A stretch of DNA of 64,000 bases from an uncultured Sulfitobacter sp. (GTDB taxonomy: Bacteria > Pseudomonadota > Alphaproteobacteria > Rhodobacterales > Rhodobacteraceae). The translations under genes were made by a program, and so were the position numbers. This document shows, piece after piece, positions 56,875-64,000 of the stretch. The stretch spans positions 496,001-560,000 of the forward strand of contig NZ_CANMQD010000001.1 in NCBI RefSeq assembly GCF_947499945.1, read 5' to 3'. Positions within the stretch are counted from its first letter, which is position 1; every line of letters starts with the position of its first letter. The notes below the pieces were generated by a model. It did no database searches and was not told the origin of the DNA. It saw nothing but the letters and a program-made list of their open reading frames with translations.

Positions 56875-58314
56875 CTAGTTTTTCTGCAACCGCCTCAGCA
56901 CTCGGTCAAGCTGTGCACCCTGCTCGGATTGCGATGTAGGGCTGTCTTTGACCAAATTATAATACTCATTCACATCATACTGCTGAATAGGCAAACGCAG
57001 ATCACGCGCCGTCAAACGTCCGGTTGCCGCCAACACGGCATAGGCCGCGTTATAGAGCAGAGACTGCGCCGAAATGCGTGAAGCTTCTGCATCCAGCAAA
57101 GCCTGTTCTGCATCCAGCACATCAAGTGTCGTCCGCGCACCCAATGTAGCCTCTTCACGCACACCGCGGAATGCAATACGTGCGGCTCTGATTTGGCGCT
57201 CCGATGCCTCAAGCGATGCACGCGCAGAGCTCAGCTGCGCATAAGCGATGCCCACGTTCTGCTGGATGTTGTGACGTACCACATGCAGATTGCCGCGCTG
57301 CGCATCACGCTGCGCTTGTGCCCTGCGCACTGCAGAGGAACGTGCACCGCCCTGATATATCGTTCCGCCCGCGTTCAGACCAATGCTGGCACCCGTTGAA
57401 AAATTGCTGCTGTCGAGGTTCTCGCTCAGCGACAAAGTGCCTTGTGCTGTTACTGTCGGGCGCTTGCTCGCCTCAGCCTGCTTTATGGCCAGCTCTGCCG
57501 CCGCAACTTGGTGCTGAACAGCACGCATATTGGGATGCTGACGCACTGCAATTCCTTTGGCCGCATTTATATCATTGCCAATCTTGGGCAGGTTCGGCGG
57601 TGGCGACAAGCGGCCAGGCTTGCGCCCGATCACATTGCGATATTCCTCAACAGCGATGGCATAGTTGCCCTGCGCACTAGACAAGCCACTGCGTGCTTGC
57701 GCCAGTTGCGCCTCAGCCAAGGCCACATCAGTGCGCGTCACTTCACCAACTTCAAAACGATTGCGTGCAGCACTTAATTCTTGGGTCAGAACCCGCACGT
57801 TATTCTGGCGCAATGTCACGAATTCTGCTGCTTCGATCACGCCCATGTAAGCCTGCACGCCGCGTTGTAGCACCTGCTGCTCGATCCCGATCAGCGTTTG
57901 GCGCGTCGCCAAAACGGTCTCTTTTGCAACTTCAACACCAAGTGCTGTAGCCCCGAAATCATAGACAAGCATTTCGGCTATCAATCGACCACTCGCCACA
58001 AGGCTATCGGAATTTTGCGCACCCAAAAGCAGTGAAGTCTGCCCGCGCCCTAAATTCTGGGTAATGCTCGCCGTCCAGCGCAGGACCGGCTCAAGCGCAG
58101 CTCCCGCAGCCGCAACATCTTCATCCGCAGCACGCAACAAAGCGCGATTTTGCACCAAAAGACCAGAGTGCTCATAGGCACTGACCAGTGCATCCGCCAA
58201 AGTATCTGCTTTTACAGCCGGCGATGACATCCCCGTCAAAAGAGCAGCGACACCTACAAGAGCAGTCATACGCATCGCACGAACCGCCGCTTGCTTCACT
58301 TCACCAAAAAACAT
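56875..58314 (-). CDS. tolC: TolC-family outer-membrane efflux channel
   Basis: 479-residue TolC/OEP protein. A signal peptide is followed by ADALVSAYEHSGLLVQNRAL. Both OEP repeats are seen: long helical hairpins with the ARNRFEVGEVTRTDVALAEA and GVREEATLGARTTLDVLDAE motifs, each ahead of an amphipathic strand. It forms the outer-membrane duct for RND, MFS or type I systems. Start at 58314 gives a plausible signal after a short lead; other ATGs and a GTG exist nearby. It lies downstream of pcm on the same strand. Confidence 0.93.
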   Translation of the reverse strand: MFFGEVKQAAVRAMRMTALVGVAALLTGMSSPAVKADTLADALVSAYEHSGLLVQNRALLRAADEDVAAAGAALEPVLRWTASITQNLGRGQTSLLLGAQNSDSLVASGRLIAEMLVYDFGATALGVEVAKETVLATRQTLIGIEQQVLQRGVQAYMGVIEAAEFVTLRQNNVRVLTQELSAARNRFEVGEVTRTDVALAEAQLAQARSGLSSAQGNYAIAVEEYRNVIGRKPGRLSPPPNLPKIGNDINAAKGIAVRQHPNMRAVQHQVAAAELAIKQAEASKRPTVTAQGTLSLSENLDSSNFSTGASIGLNAGGTIYQGGARSSAVRRAQAQRDAQRGNLHVVRHNIQQNVGIAYAQLSSARASLEASERQIRAARIAFRGVREEATLGARTTLDVLDAEQALLDAEASRISAQSLLYNAAYAVLAATGRLTARDLRLPIQQYDVNEYYNLVKDSPTSQSEQGAQLDRVLRRLQKN

Positions 58315-58397
58315 TTCCAATGCCCCCAAAGCATATGTCATTCCGCAGATCAAAATCATATCGTCCTGCGGAGACGCGCAGACAACTGCGCGTTCGC

Positions 58398-59051
58398 TCA
58401 AAAATCAAACGTCATCTCTTTTTCAAACCCGGGCAAAATCGGCGCTGTCGCGTTGAACGCCAACCGCCAGCTGATTTTCCCTGCCCGTTTGTAGCCCACG
58501 CGAACCTCACCCAGTGGTCCAGACATAAACATCGCAGCGATACGCCCTCCCTCTTTGAGTTGGTCCACCAGTGCTGCAGGCACATCTGCCACGCCGCCCT
58601 GCACCACGATCACATCATAAGGACCATGCTGCGGTGCGCCCTCGACGAGTGGCCCTTCATGGACCACTGCATTGTCGGCCCCTGCCGCCACCAGCGCATC
58701 CTGCGCTTCGCGGGCCATGTCCTCGTCCTGCTCAACTCCAACAACTGCCTGCGCCATACGGGCGATAACAGCCGTGGAATAGCCCAATGCACACCCCACA
58801 TCGAGAACGAGTTCGTCCCCGTCAATTGCCAGCGCATCCAACATCTTGGCCAAGCTACGAGGCTCAAGCAAAACGCGCCCCTGCCCTAAGTTCAAATTCT
58901 CGCCTATATAGGCTGCTTCACGCTGCGCCGTGGGCACAAAATTCTCACGCGCGACGGTCAACATCGCGTCGATAATCGGAAATTTGGTCACATCGGAAGG
59001 CCGCACCTGCGTGTCGACCATCATCGTGCGTCTTTTGGAAAAATCGGTCAT
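58398..59051 (-). CDS. pcm: Protein-L-isoaspartate O-methyltransferase
   Basis: 217-residue SAM-dependent methyltransferase that starts repair of isoaspartyl residues. Motif I is LVLDVGCALGYSTAVIARMA, preceded by GRVLLEPRSLAKMLDAL, the substrate-binding PCMT signature. Start is ATG at 59051. The variant N-terminus (FSKRRTMMVDTQVRPSDVTK) is the form common in alphaproteobacteria. It is followed by tolC after about 80 bases, a frequent pairing in Rhodobacterales. Confidence 0.9.
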   Translation of the reverse strand: MTDFSKRRTMMVDTQVRPSDVTKFPIIDAMLTVARENFVPTAQREAAYIGENLNLGQGRVLLEPRSLAKMLDALAIDGDELVLDVGCALGYSTAVIARMAQAVVGVEQDEDMAREAQDALVAAGADNAVVHEGPLVEGAPQHGPYDVIVVQGGVADVPAALVDQLKEGGRIAAMFMSGPLGEVRVGYKRAGKISWRLAFNATAPILPGFEKEMTFDF

Positions 59052-59208
59052 GTGGAAATGCTCGTCTGTTCAGAATCCTGTTGGCCCCAATGTGCCACAA
59101 CCCAGCCGCGTCAGCAACGCCACATCCCAACGTCCTCGCACAGCAGCAAGTCGTAGGCATCTTGCCCCTTGCAGCGCTCAATTTCACGGTCTATAGCGGG
59201 GAAACTTC

Positions 59209-59282
59209 GGCGAGTTGGCGGAGTGGTTACGCAGCGGATTGCAAATCCGTGTACAGGAGTTCGATTCTCCTACTCGCCTCCA
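59209..59282 (+). tRNA. tRNA-Cys (GCA anticodon)
   Basis: Acceptor GGCGAGT pairs with ACTCGCC; the discriminator T is followed by encoded CCA. The anticodon loop ATTGCAAAT gives GCA. The T arm is AGGAGTTCGATTCTCCT. Length is 74 bases. The downstream 3' side is immediately followed by mobile-element debris, consistent with an integration hot spot. Confidence 0.97.
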
Positions 59283-59411
59283 TTTACATTCAATGAGTTA
59301 AATGAAGAATGCTCCATTTACAGGGGGTCATTTTACTGGGCATTTTACATTTATGTTCCTGTAGCATTCCTTTTTGCCTTCGCGACAAGTTCCAAAATCT
59401 TGTCGGTTTTG

Positions 59412-59577
59412 TCAGCTGCAACAACGGCATAGATCTCGATCTATTTGGGTGGCGTATCGTAAGTTCCATCCAAACACTGTCTCGAGCTGAAACGCGTCTG
59501 CCCCCGCCTTAAGTAGTTTAGTAGTAGCAGTTCCACGGCAGTCATGCGTATGCAGGCTGTACCCTAGCACCCCCTCA
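59412..59577 (-). pseudogene. Tyrosine recombinase/integrase C-terminal remnant beside tRNA-Cys
   Basis: About 54 minus-strand codons read SLHTHDCRGTATTKLLKAGA, then DAFQLETVFGWNLRYATQ. This matches the box II region of phage-type integrases (HDLRGTAATK). The N-terminal part is missing and the active-site Tyr region is truncated. It lies 130 bases from the tRNA-Cys 3' end with opposite polarity, as expected for an int gene reading towards its tRNA attachment site. Confidence 0.6.
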
Positions 59578-59621
59578 GTGAGACCAGCGCAATTTTTCCA
59601 ATGGCTCAGACTTTGAGATAC

Positions 59622-59645
59622 TGAGCAGCCCCAATTGAGTGGTCC
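59622..59645. repeat. Terminal inverted repeat of the IS3 element (OrfB end)
   Basis: 24 bp beginning TGAGCAGCCCCAATTGAG and ending GTGGTCC. It pairs imperfectly with the repeat at 62445-62469, about 18 of 24 positions matching with one gap. Confidence 0.8.
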
Positions 59646-59655
59646 ATGTAAAAAG

Positions 59656-59948
59656 TCAGTGCATGATTGGCCGCTGGTCCATCGGGATGATGGCCACTGG
59701 CGCAGGTGGGCGGTAGCCCAATGCACTATGGGGTCGTTTGGTATTGTAATGTTTCCTCCAGCTTTCGATGAAGATCTGGGCTTCACATAGCGAGTAGAAG
59801 ATTTCGCCATTCAAAAGCTCGTCTCTCATCCGCCCGTTGAAGCTCTCGCAGTATCCGTTCTGCCAGGGCAATCCTGGCTCAATGTAAGCAGTCTGTGCTC
59901 CGACGGCTTTGATCCAGTCCTCCCAGTCTCAGCGATGAATTCCGGGCC
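59656..59948 (-). pseudogene. IS3 OrfB transposase, C-terminal piece
   Basis: Minus-strand reading gives GPEFIAE, then after a one-base frameshift [18 protein letters not shown], then [20 protein letters not shown] and [19 protein letters not shown]. This is the second half of the rve integrase core of IS3 OrfB, including the Glu of the DDE triad in NGYCESFN. It continues the N-terminal piece at 61581-62128 across the IS110 insertion. Confidence 0.92.
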
Positions 59949-61580
59949 ATAACACCTTCGGAATGATGCTGGTTCAAAGCCTATGATCGCCTGCGCAGCC
60001 CTCATATAGCGCAGCAGGTGATCATAGCCTTGGCTTAAGTCTCTACAATGGTTTTGCATAAACCACACCGCAAAGTAGACCAACTATGACCGTGATTACA
60101 ATTGCGCAGACCGCGCCTGCTTTTGATGGCTATCGACATTGCCAAAGCGCGGCATGAAGTTTTGATTGCAGTTCTTGGCACGAAGCGCCGTCGTCTCTTA
60201 ACTGTTCTAAACGACCTTGCTGACTTCATCCGCCTTATCACTACGCTAAAGGACTACGGTCGCCCAGTGCGTGCAGCTTTTGAAGCTACTGGGAATTACC
60301 ACCGCGCCTTGGCTTATCATCTGGCAACCGCAGGCTTTAAGGTGAAGTTGGTGTCGTCAGTAGCGTTGGCGCGCACTTAGGAAGCTCTTCACAACAGCTG
60401 GGACAAGAACGACCCCAAGCATGCTCAGGTCATCCTCCACATGATGGAGATCGGGAACGAGCAATTCTACCACGATCCGCTGCTTTGTGGGACAAACGAT
60501 ATTCAGGAGCTGTCCAAGAGCCACGATATCGTTTCCAAGTCAAAGACCGAGCTTTGGCACCGCGTGCTAACGCATTATCTACCGCTTTATTTCCCCGAAG
60601 CTGACCGTTTTCATCGCAGTTCACGCAGCGACTGGTTCTTTGCGTTCCTTTAGCGTTACCCGTCACCACATTTCATCACTGCTATGGGCAAGGATGCATT
60701 TACCGCTGACGCTTGGGATGTTGTGGGCCGCAAGGTCGCAAAAGAACGTTTGCTTGCCGATATTTACCAGATATCCAAAGTATCAGTGGGATCGCCAGTC
60801 GGTTCTGACTCCGATGTAATTAGAATGTTCCGTTTGGTTCTCAAAGAAGGCAGGAGTTTTATCGCACAATGCAATGAGATCGAGGATCGTACAGTTGCAT
60901 TGCTCAAAGATCTTCCTGATTATCAACTTTTCACATCAATACCTAGGATCGGTCCGATCAACTCGCTGACCATCTTAGCCGAAGCAGGTTACCTACGCCG
61001 CCTCAGACATCACCGACAATTCCCTAAATTCTGCGGAATGGACCTCGCGACCATCCAGTCCGGCACATTCCGCGGCCAAACCAAACTTTCCAAATATGGT
61101 AACACACGCCTGCGCCGCACCCTCTGGATGGCCGGCCAAATCGCCATTCTGCAACGAACCAACAGCTTCTGCGACAAGTTCGAACGCTACATCGCGAAGG
61201 ATCGCCACAACACCCTTTTGCGTCGTAAAGAGTATACTGCAATCGCCGCCGAGATGGCCCGTACTGTTCATGGGGTCATCAAAAATGGCGACCCTATCGC
61301 GCCTTCTTTGAGGGGTGATCGATCGCATAAGGACCTTTCTCTGTGTGGGCCGTAGAGGCAGTGATCTGACCTCGTAGATAATGTTTAGGCCCTTCTGTGT
61401 TAGCGACACGATGATCTCGTCTTAAGGACGGTGAGAGCCGCAAAAGCGTACTCTGTGTTTGTTATGGGAGAGACTGTCGTTGACCAAAATGCCGAACTGA
61501 GCAATGATTTGAGCGTGTCGAGATGCCTCGATACGATAATGACGTGATGCCAAATCAGCCAATTATTCCTCGCATAAGAC
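59949..61580 (+). mobile_element. IS110-family element inserted inside IS3 OrfB
   Basis: The host codons flank it exactly: on the minus strand PSDN ends at 61581 and GPEF resumes at 59948, so the undisturbed IS3 sequence CCTTCGGACAACGGCCCGG can be rebuilt. The insert is 1632 bp, has no terminal inverted repeats and caused no target duplication, all typical of IS110. It encodes one transposase on the plus strand plus about 260 bases of 3' non-coding end, where the element's structured RNA region would be expected. Confidence 0.85.
60086..61355 (+). pseudogene. IS110-family (DEDD) transposase, inactivated
   Basis: The frame gives AIDIAKARHEVLIAVLG, with the first Asp of DEDD, then RAAFEATGNYHRALAYHLAT, and the transposase_20 region IPRIGPINSLTILAEAGYLR and RTLWMAGQIAILQR. 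It is broken by a frameshift near 60100, TAG at 60378-60380 (where an Arg or Gln precedes EALHNSWDKNDP) and TAG at 60651-60653 (FFAFL-Q-RYPSPHF, CAG to TAG). A late frameshift hides the expected end YRAFFEG at 61318. The element is therefore immobile without help. Confidence 0.9.
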
Positions 61581-62128
61581 GTTGTCCGAAGGAATGTAGG
61601 CTGGCACGCCGCGCAAGATGAACAGGTCTGTCAGCGCGTCGATAACTTCGTTCGAGTTGAGTTTTCTTTTTACTCGGATCCAAGGCATTCTCGGCTGTGT
61701 TCATCGAAAATATTGAGCGTCCGGAACACTCTGCCATCATCTGTCCGGTTATGCGCGAAGTCGTAAGATCAAACATGATTGCGATACTCGGGGCGAAGCC
61801 GAAAACATGACCCATCATTCAGCCAGAGCCGTCCCTTCCTTGGGTGCTTCATTGGCACTTTAAGCCGCTCACGTAGCCATAGGCGTTCGACACGCTTGTC
61901 ATTAACTTGCCAACCCGCATCCCTCAAAAAAGAAGCAACCCGACGATAGCCATATCGACCGAACTGGCGTGTCAGCTCGATCATGTCCGCAACCAAGCGT
62001 TCTTCGTCAGCACGCCCTCGTGGCAACCGCCGCTGCGTGGATCGGTGTTGGCCCAATACACGGCAGACACGACGCTCAGAAACTGTGAACTGACTACGAA
62101 CGTCATCGATGCAGGCACGCCTGCGCAA
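61581..62128 (-). pseudogene. IS3 OrfB transposase, N-terminal piece
   Basis: Reads VSERRVCRVLGQHRSTQRRL, then ADMIELTRQFGRYGYRRVAS and RLWLNDGSCFRLRPEYRNHV, followed by an in-frame TGA where Trp is expected (W to stop before SYDF). Two further frameshifts occur before LTDLFILRGVPAYIPSDN, which ends exactly at the IS110 junction. This carries the HTH_21 and first half of the integrase core. Confidence 0.9.
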
Positions 62129-62133
62129 GGGGC

Positions 62134-62406
62134 TTAGAAGTTTCCCGATGTGGCCTCCCTTAAGATCAACTTATCCAGCGTCAGGTCGGAAACTGCACGC
62201 CGCAGACGCTCGTTCTTTTTCTGTAGTCGCTTCAACTTCTTAAGTTGTTCTGCGCCCATTCCACCGTACTTCTTCATCCAGCGATAATAGGTTTGTTCAG
62301 TCACATTGATCTGTCTGATTGGATCAATCTGGGGCATGCTTTGCCCCATCAAAACTTCAACCTCTCGTAACGTCACGACAATCTCTTCCTGCTTAGATCT
62401 CTTGAT
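62134..62406 (-). pseudogene. IS3 OrfA (start codon lost)
   Basis: Reads KRSKQEEIVVTLREVEVLMG, then NVTEQTYYRWMKKYGGMGAE and LKRLQKKNERLRRAVSDLTL: HTH plus leucine-zipper of OrfA. The position expected for the initiating ATG (62406) is ATC, so initiation would need GTG inside the gene. It precedes OrfB in the usual -1 arrangement. Confidence 0.85.
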
Positions 62407-62444
62407 TGCAATCTTTGGTCCTCCGCTTTCCTAACTATAGGCGA

Positions 62445-62469
62445 GGACCACCTCAAAGGGGGAGGCTCA
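62445..62469. repeat. Terminal inverted repeat of the IS3 element (OrfA end)
   Basis: Minus strand reads TGAGCCTCCCCCTTTGAGGT then GGTCC, pairing with 59622-59645. The plus-strand side directly abuts the truncated OrfB of a second IS3 element. Confidence 0.8.
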
Positions 62470-63085
62470 GTTGCGTGGGGAGTTTGATGCGGCAAAACAG
62501 TATTGCTGTTGTTAGAACGCGCAAACACAAAGCGACAAGGGACAGCAATCAAAAGTTCAACATTGCGCCAAACCTGCTGGATCGTAACTTCACGGCAGAT
62601 CAACCAAACCAGAAATGGGCCGGTGACATTACTTATATCTGACGCGCGAGGGTTGGTTGTGTCTGGCTGTGATCCTGGATTTGCATTCGCGGCGCGTGAT
62701 CGGCTGGGCGATTAGCAATAGGATGAAACGGGGCCTGGCAATCAGGGCGTTGAAGATGGCCATCGCGTTCCGGTCTTCGCCAAAGGGCTGCATCCATCAC
62801 ACGGATCGCGGTAGTCAGTATTGTTCGCATGACGATCAGATGATCCTGCGCCCGAACGGGTTTAAAGCGTCGATGAGGGGAAAAGGAAATTGCTATGATA
62901 ATGCGGCGGTTGAGACGTTCTTCAAAACCATCAAGGCAGAGCTGATCTGGCGAGACACCTAGGACACCCGCAGGCAGGCTGAGATAGCGGTCTTCGAATA
63001 CATCAATGGCTCCTACAATCCGCGTCGCCGACACTCAGCACTGGGCTGGGAAAGCCCCGTCGCTTTCGAACGGAAGGTGGCTTGA
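62470..63085 (+). pseudogene. Second IS3-family OrfB, 5'-truncated
   Basis: Reads VGSLMRQNSIAVVRTRKHK, then FNIAPNLLDRNFTADQPNQK. After a one-base loss at 62640 (TYI-W-TREG) it continues ILDLHSRRVIGWAISNRMKR, KGNCYDNAAVETFFKTIKAE and YNPRRRHSALGWESPVAFER. TAG at 62960-62962 replaces a Trp-like codon (LIWRDT-stop-DTRRQ). The 5' third is missing, cut exactly at the inverted repeat of the first IS3 element. Confidence 0.9.
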
Positions 63086-63119
63086 ACGAGCACTTGGAGC
63101 GGCACGAACGCGAGACAGG

Positions 63120-63209
63120 TCCAATCTCTCGCACCGTCCTGTCTCCACGAAGCGCTTCAAGCGCCACCTTAGCTTTAAACTTGGCTGAAAAACTGCGTCT
63201 CTTCCTCAT
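63120..63209 (-). pseudogene. Third IS3-family OrfA, N-terminal fragment
   Basis: Minus-strand frame from the ATG at 63209 reads MRKRRSFSAKFKAKVALEAL then RGDRTVREI, the standard IS3 OrfA start. After that the sequence abruptly turns into the 3' end of the second IS3 element, so the second element seems to have inserted here. An IS-end-like TGGTCCGACAAAACTGGACA lies upstream around 63250-63280. Confidence 0.8.
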
Positions 63210-63439
63210 TCGTGTATCCTATCGTCGTGATCGGAAACATCTTAGCACGATGTCCAGTTTTGTCGGACCACTTCAGCCCCACCGGAATAGCATAGCTCAA
63301 GCGGCTTCACCTCACCACAAAACGACGGGAACCCTTTTCCATCGTTTCACAATCCCCAGTATTCAGGGGCTGCGGTGTGCGACAGATTTTCATCTTACCC
63401 TTGCATAGGGCTTGCCAAATTCTTGGCTATACCAACCGT
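63210..63439. other. IS end and non-coding junction before the efflux gene
   Basis: The first 70 bases hold the presumed terminal repeat of the third IS3 element. The remainder has no supported coding content and leads into the stop of the membrane-fusion gene. Confidence 0.5.
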
Positions 63440-64000
63440 TTATAGTTTAACGCGGCATTTTGTGCCCGCAGGGATGTCGCCGTTGGGGTTTGGCAGCTCG
63501 AGTCTTACAAAAAAGGTGCTGCTTGCGGCATCAAAAACACTATCTACGACCGTGACCTCAGCCTCAAAGCTGCGGTCAAATGGCAGGACTTGGCGCACTT
63601 GGCGCGTGGTCCCCACGGAGACCCGACCGAAGGCTGTGATCGGTGCGAATACGCCCACGTGTAACGGGTTCGTTTCCGCCACCGTAACAACGGGAGTTTG
63701 CTCATTGGCAAATTCCCCCTTGGCAGCAAGGATCGCTATTACAATGCCATCAACGGGGCTGCGAAGAACGCGCCGGTCGCGCACCTGCGTCGCTTGTGCC
63801 AGCTCAATTAATGCAACTTTCTGCTCCAACTCCGCTTCCTCTACGGCCAGCGCTGCAAGTGCCAGTTCGATCTCCGCGCTTTGACGCAGAGCGACGGCCG
63901 CCACATTGCGCTGCTCGAGCTGCAAAGCGCGATCAAATTCCGTCTGGCGCAGTTCCAAACGCGAGACTTGCGCCCGTATGTTTACGTCAGATGATGCCCG
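63440..64000 (-). CDS. Efflux periplasmic adaptor (HlyD/RND membrane-fusion protein), partial
   Basis: Minus-strand frame open to the right edge; about 186 residues. It contains the coiled-coil hairpin (LRQTEFDRALQLEQRNVAAV ... EEAELEQKVALIELAQATQV), the lipoyl half-motif RRVLRSPVDGIVIAILAAKG and the beta-barrel (FDRSFEAEVTVVDSVFDAAS, then TFFVRLELPNPNGDIPAGTK). The protein ends soon after, as in short RND adaptors. Its N-terminus and promoter lie beyond the window. The expected downstream pump gene is absent; IS debris lies there instead. Confidence 0.88.
   Translation of the reverse strand, partial: RASSDVNIRAQVSRLELRQTEFDRALQLEQRNVAAVALRQSAEIELALAALAVEEAELEQKVALIELAQATQVRDRRVLRSPVDGIVIAILAAKGEFANEQTPVVTVAETNPLHVGVFAPITAFGRVSVGTTRQVRQVLPFDRSFEAEVTVVDSVFDAASSTFFVRLELPNPNGDIPAGTKCRVKL

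Larger units (their letters stand above)
59622..62469 (-). mobile_element. IS3-family element carrying a nested IS110-family insertion
   Basis: Terminal imperfect inverted repeats are seen: TGAGCAGCCCCAATTGAGTG (left, 59622 on) and, on the minus strand from 62469, TGAGCCTCCCCCTTTGAGGT. Both begin with TGA as in IS3 ends and continue to GGTCC. OrfA (62134-62406) and OrfB (two pieces) read on the minus strand. Removing the nested 1632-bp insertion leaves 1216 bp, the normal size for an IS3-family element. I see no matching target-site duplication outside the repeats. Confidence 0.88.

Overview
The window looks like chromosomal DNA of a marine alphaproteobacterium of the Rhodobacterales (Roseobacter group). 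The inference rests on the gene families and their arrangement: a choline choXWV operon, putA with a divergent Lrp-type regulator, DUF849/BKACE, an orphan form-II CoxL-like molybdenum hydroxylase, serine-glyoxylate aminotransferase, a DUF6280-type small protein, and a PopZ-like protein. GC-rich third positions across the housekeeping genes agree. The IS-rich scars resemble Octadecabacter or Loktanella-type genomes, but I cannot fix a genus.

Layout. 1-6.3 kb: lipocalin lipoprotein (cut by the left edge), beta-keto acid cleavage enzyme and aldo/keto reductase on the minus strand; then MFS transporter, metG, a Pmp3/YqaE peptide and a DUF4112 protein on the plus strand. 6.3-8.3 kb is a decayed stretch with a broken small gene and the C-terminus of a tyrosine recombinase. 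8.3-15.1 kb: an IorAB-like molybdenum hydroxylase pair, then divergent oxyR-katG. 16-18.2 kb: a secreted alpha/beta hydrolase divergent from a membrane-anchored AraC regulator. 19-22 kb: choXWV. 22.4-30.4 kb: tRNA-Leu, a TPR protein, putR/putA, rhomboid protease, GFA protein, suhB and an NADP-dependent oxidoreductase. 30.4-34.6 kb: IS3 and pseudogene debris, a glycosyltransferase pair and a LysE exporter. 34.7-37.1 kb: metR-metF with a perfect MetR box, and a PaaI thioesterase. 37.2-42.2 kb: a minus-strand cluster of DUF2235 hydrolase, CoxL-like subunit and DUF4034 protein. 42.4-59 kb: mostly housekeeping genes (valS, crotonase, a HisC-like aminotransferase, serine-glyoxylate aminotransferase, MsbA-type ABC exporter, GT2, ygfZ, efp, cobQ, popZ-like, tolC, pcm). 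59.2-63.3 kb: tRNA-Cys followed by a nested graveyard of IS elements. 63.4-64 kb: the C-terminal part of an efflux membrane-fusion protein that runs off the right edge.

Functional threads. Choline uptake (ChoXWV) and proline catabolism (PutA/PutR) point to use of osmolytes as nutrients. OxyR/KatG covers peroxide stress. MetG, MetR and MetF form a methionine/one-carbon theme. The cell envelope is represented by TolC, the glycosyltransferases and the PopZ-like factor.

The most notable items for follow-up are: the PopZ-like acidic protein; the overlapping CoxL-like/DUF2235 pair with no CoxS or CoxM; a 55-residue Tat-signal micro-protein; the tail-to-tail overlap between the serine-glyoxylate aminotransferase and a small membrane protein; and the precisely resolvable nest of IS110 inside IS3. 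I did not find a CRISPR array, an rRNA gene, a recognisable anti-phage locus or a clear riboswitch.
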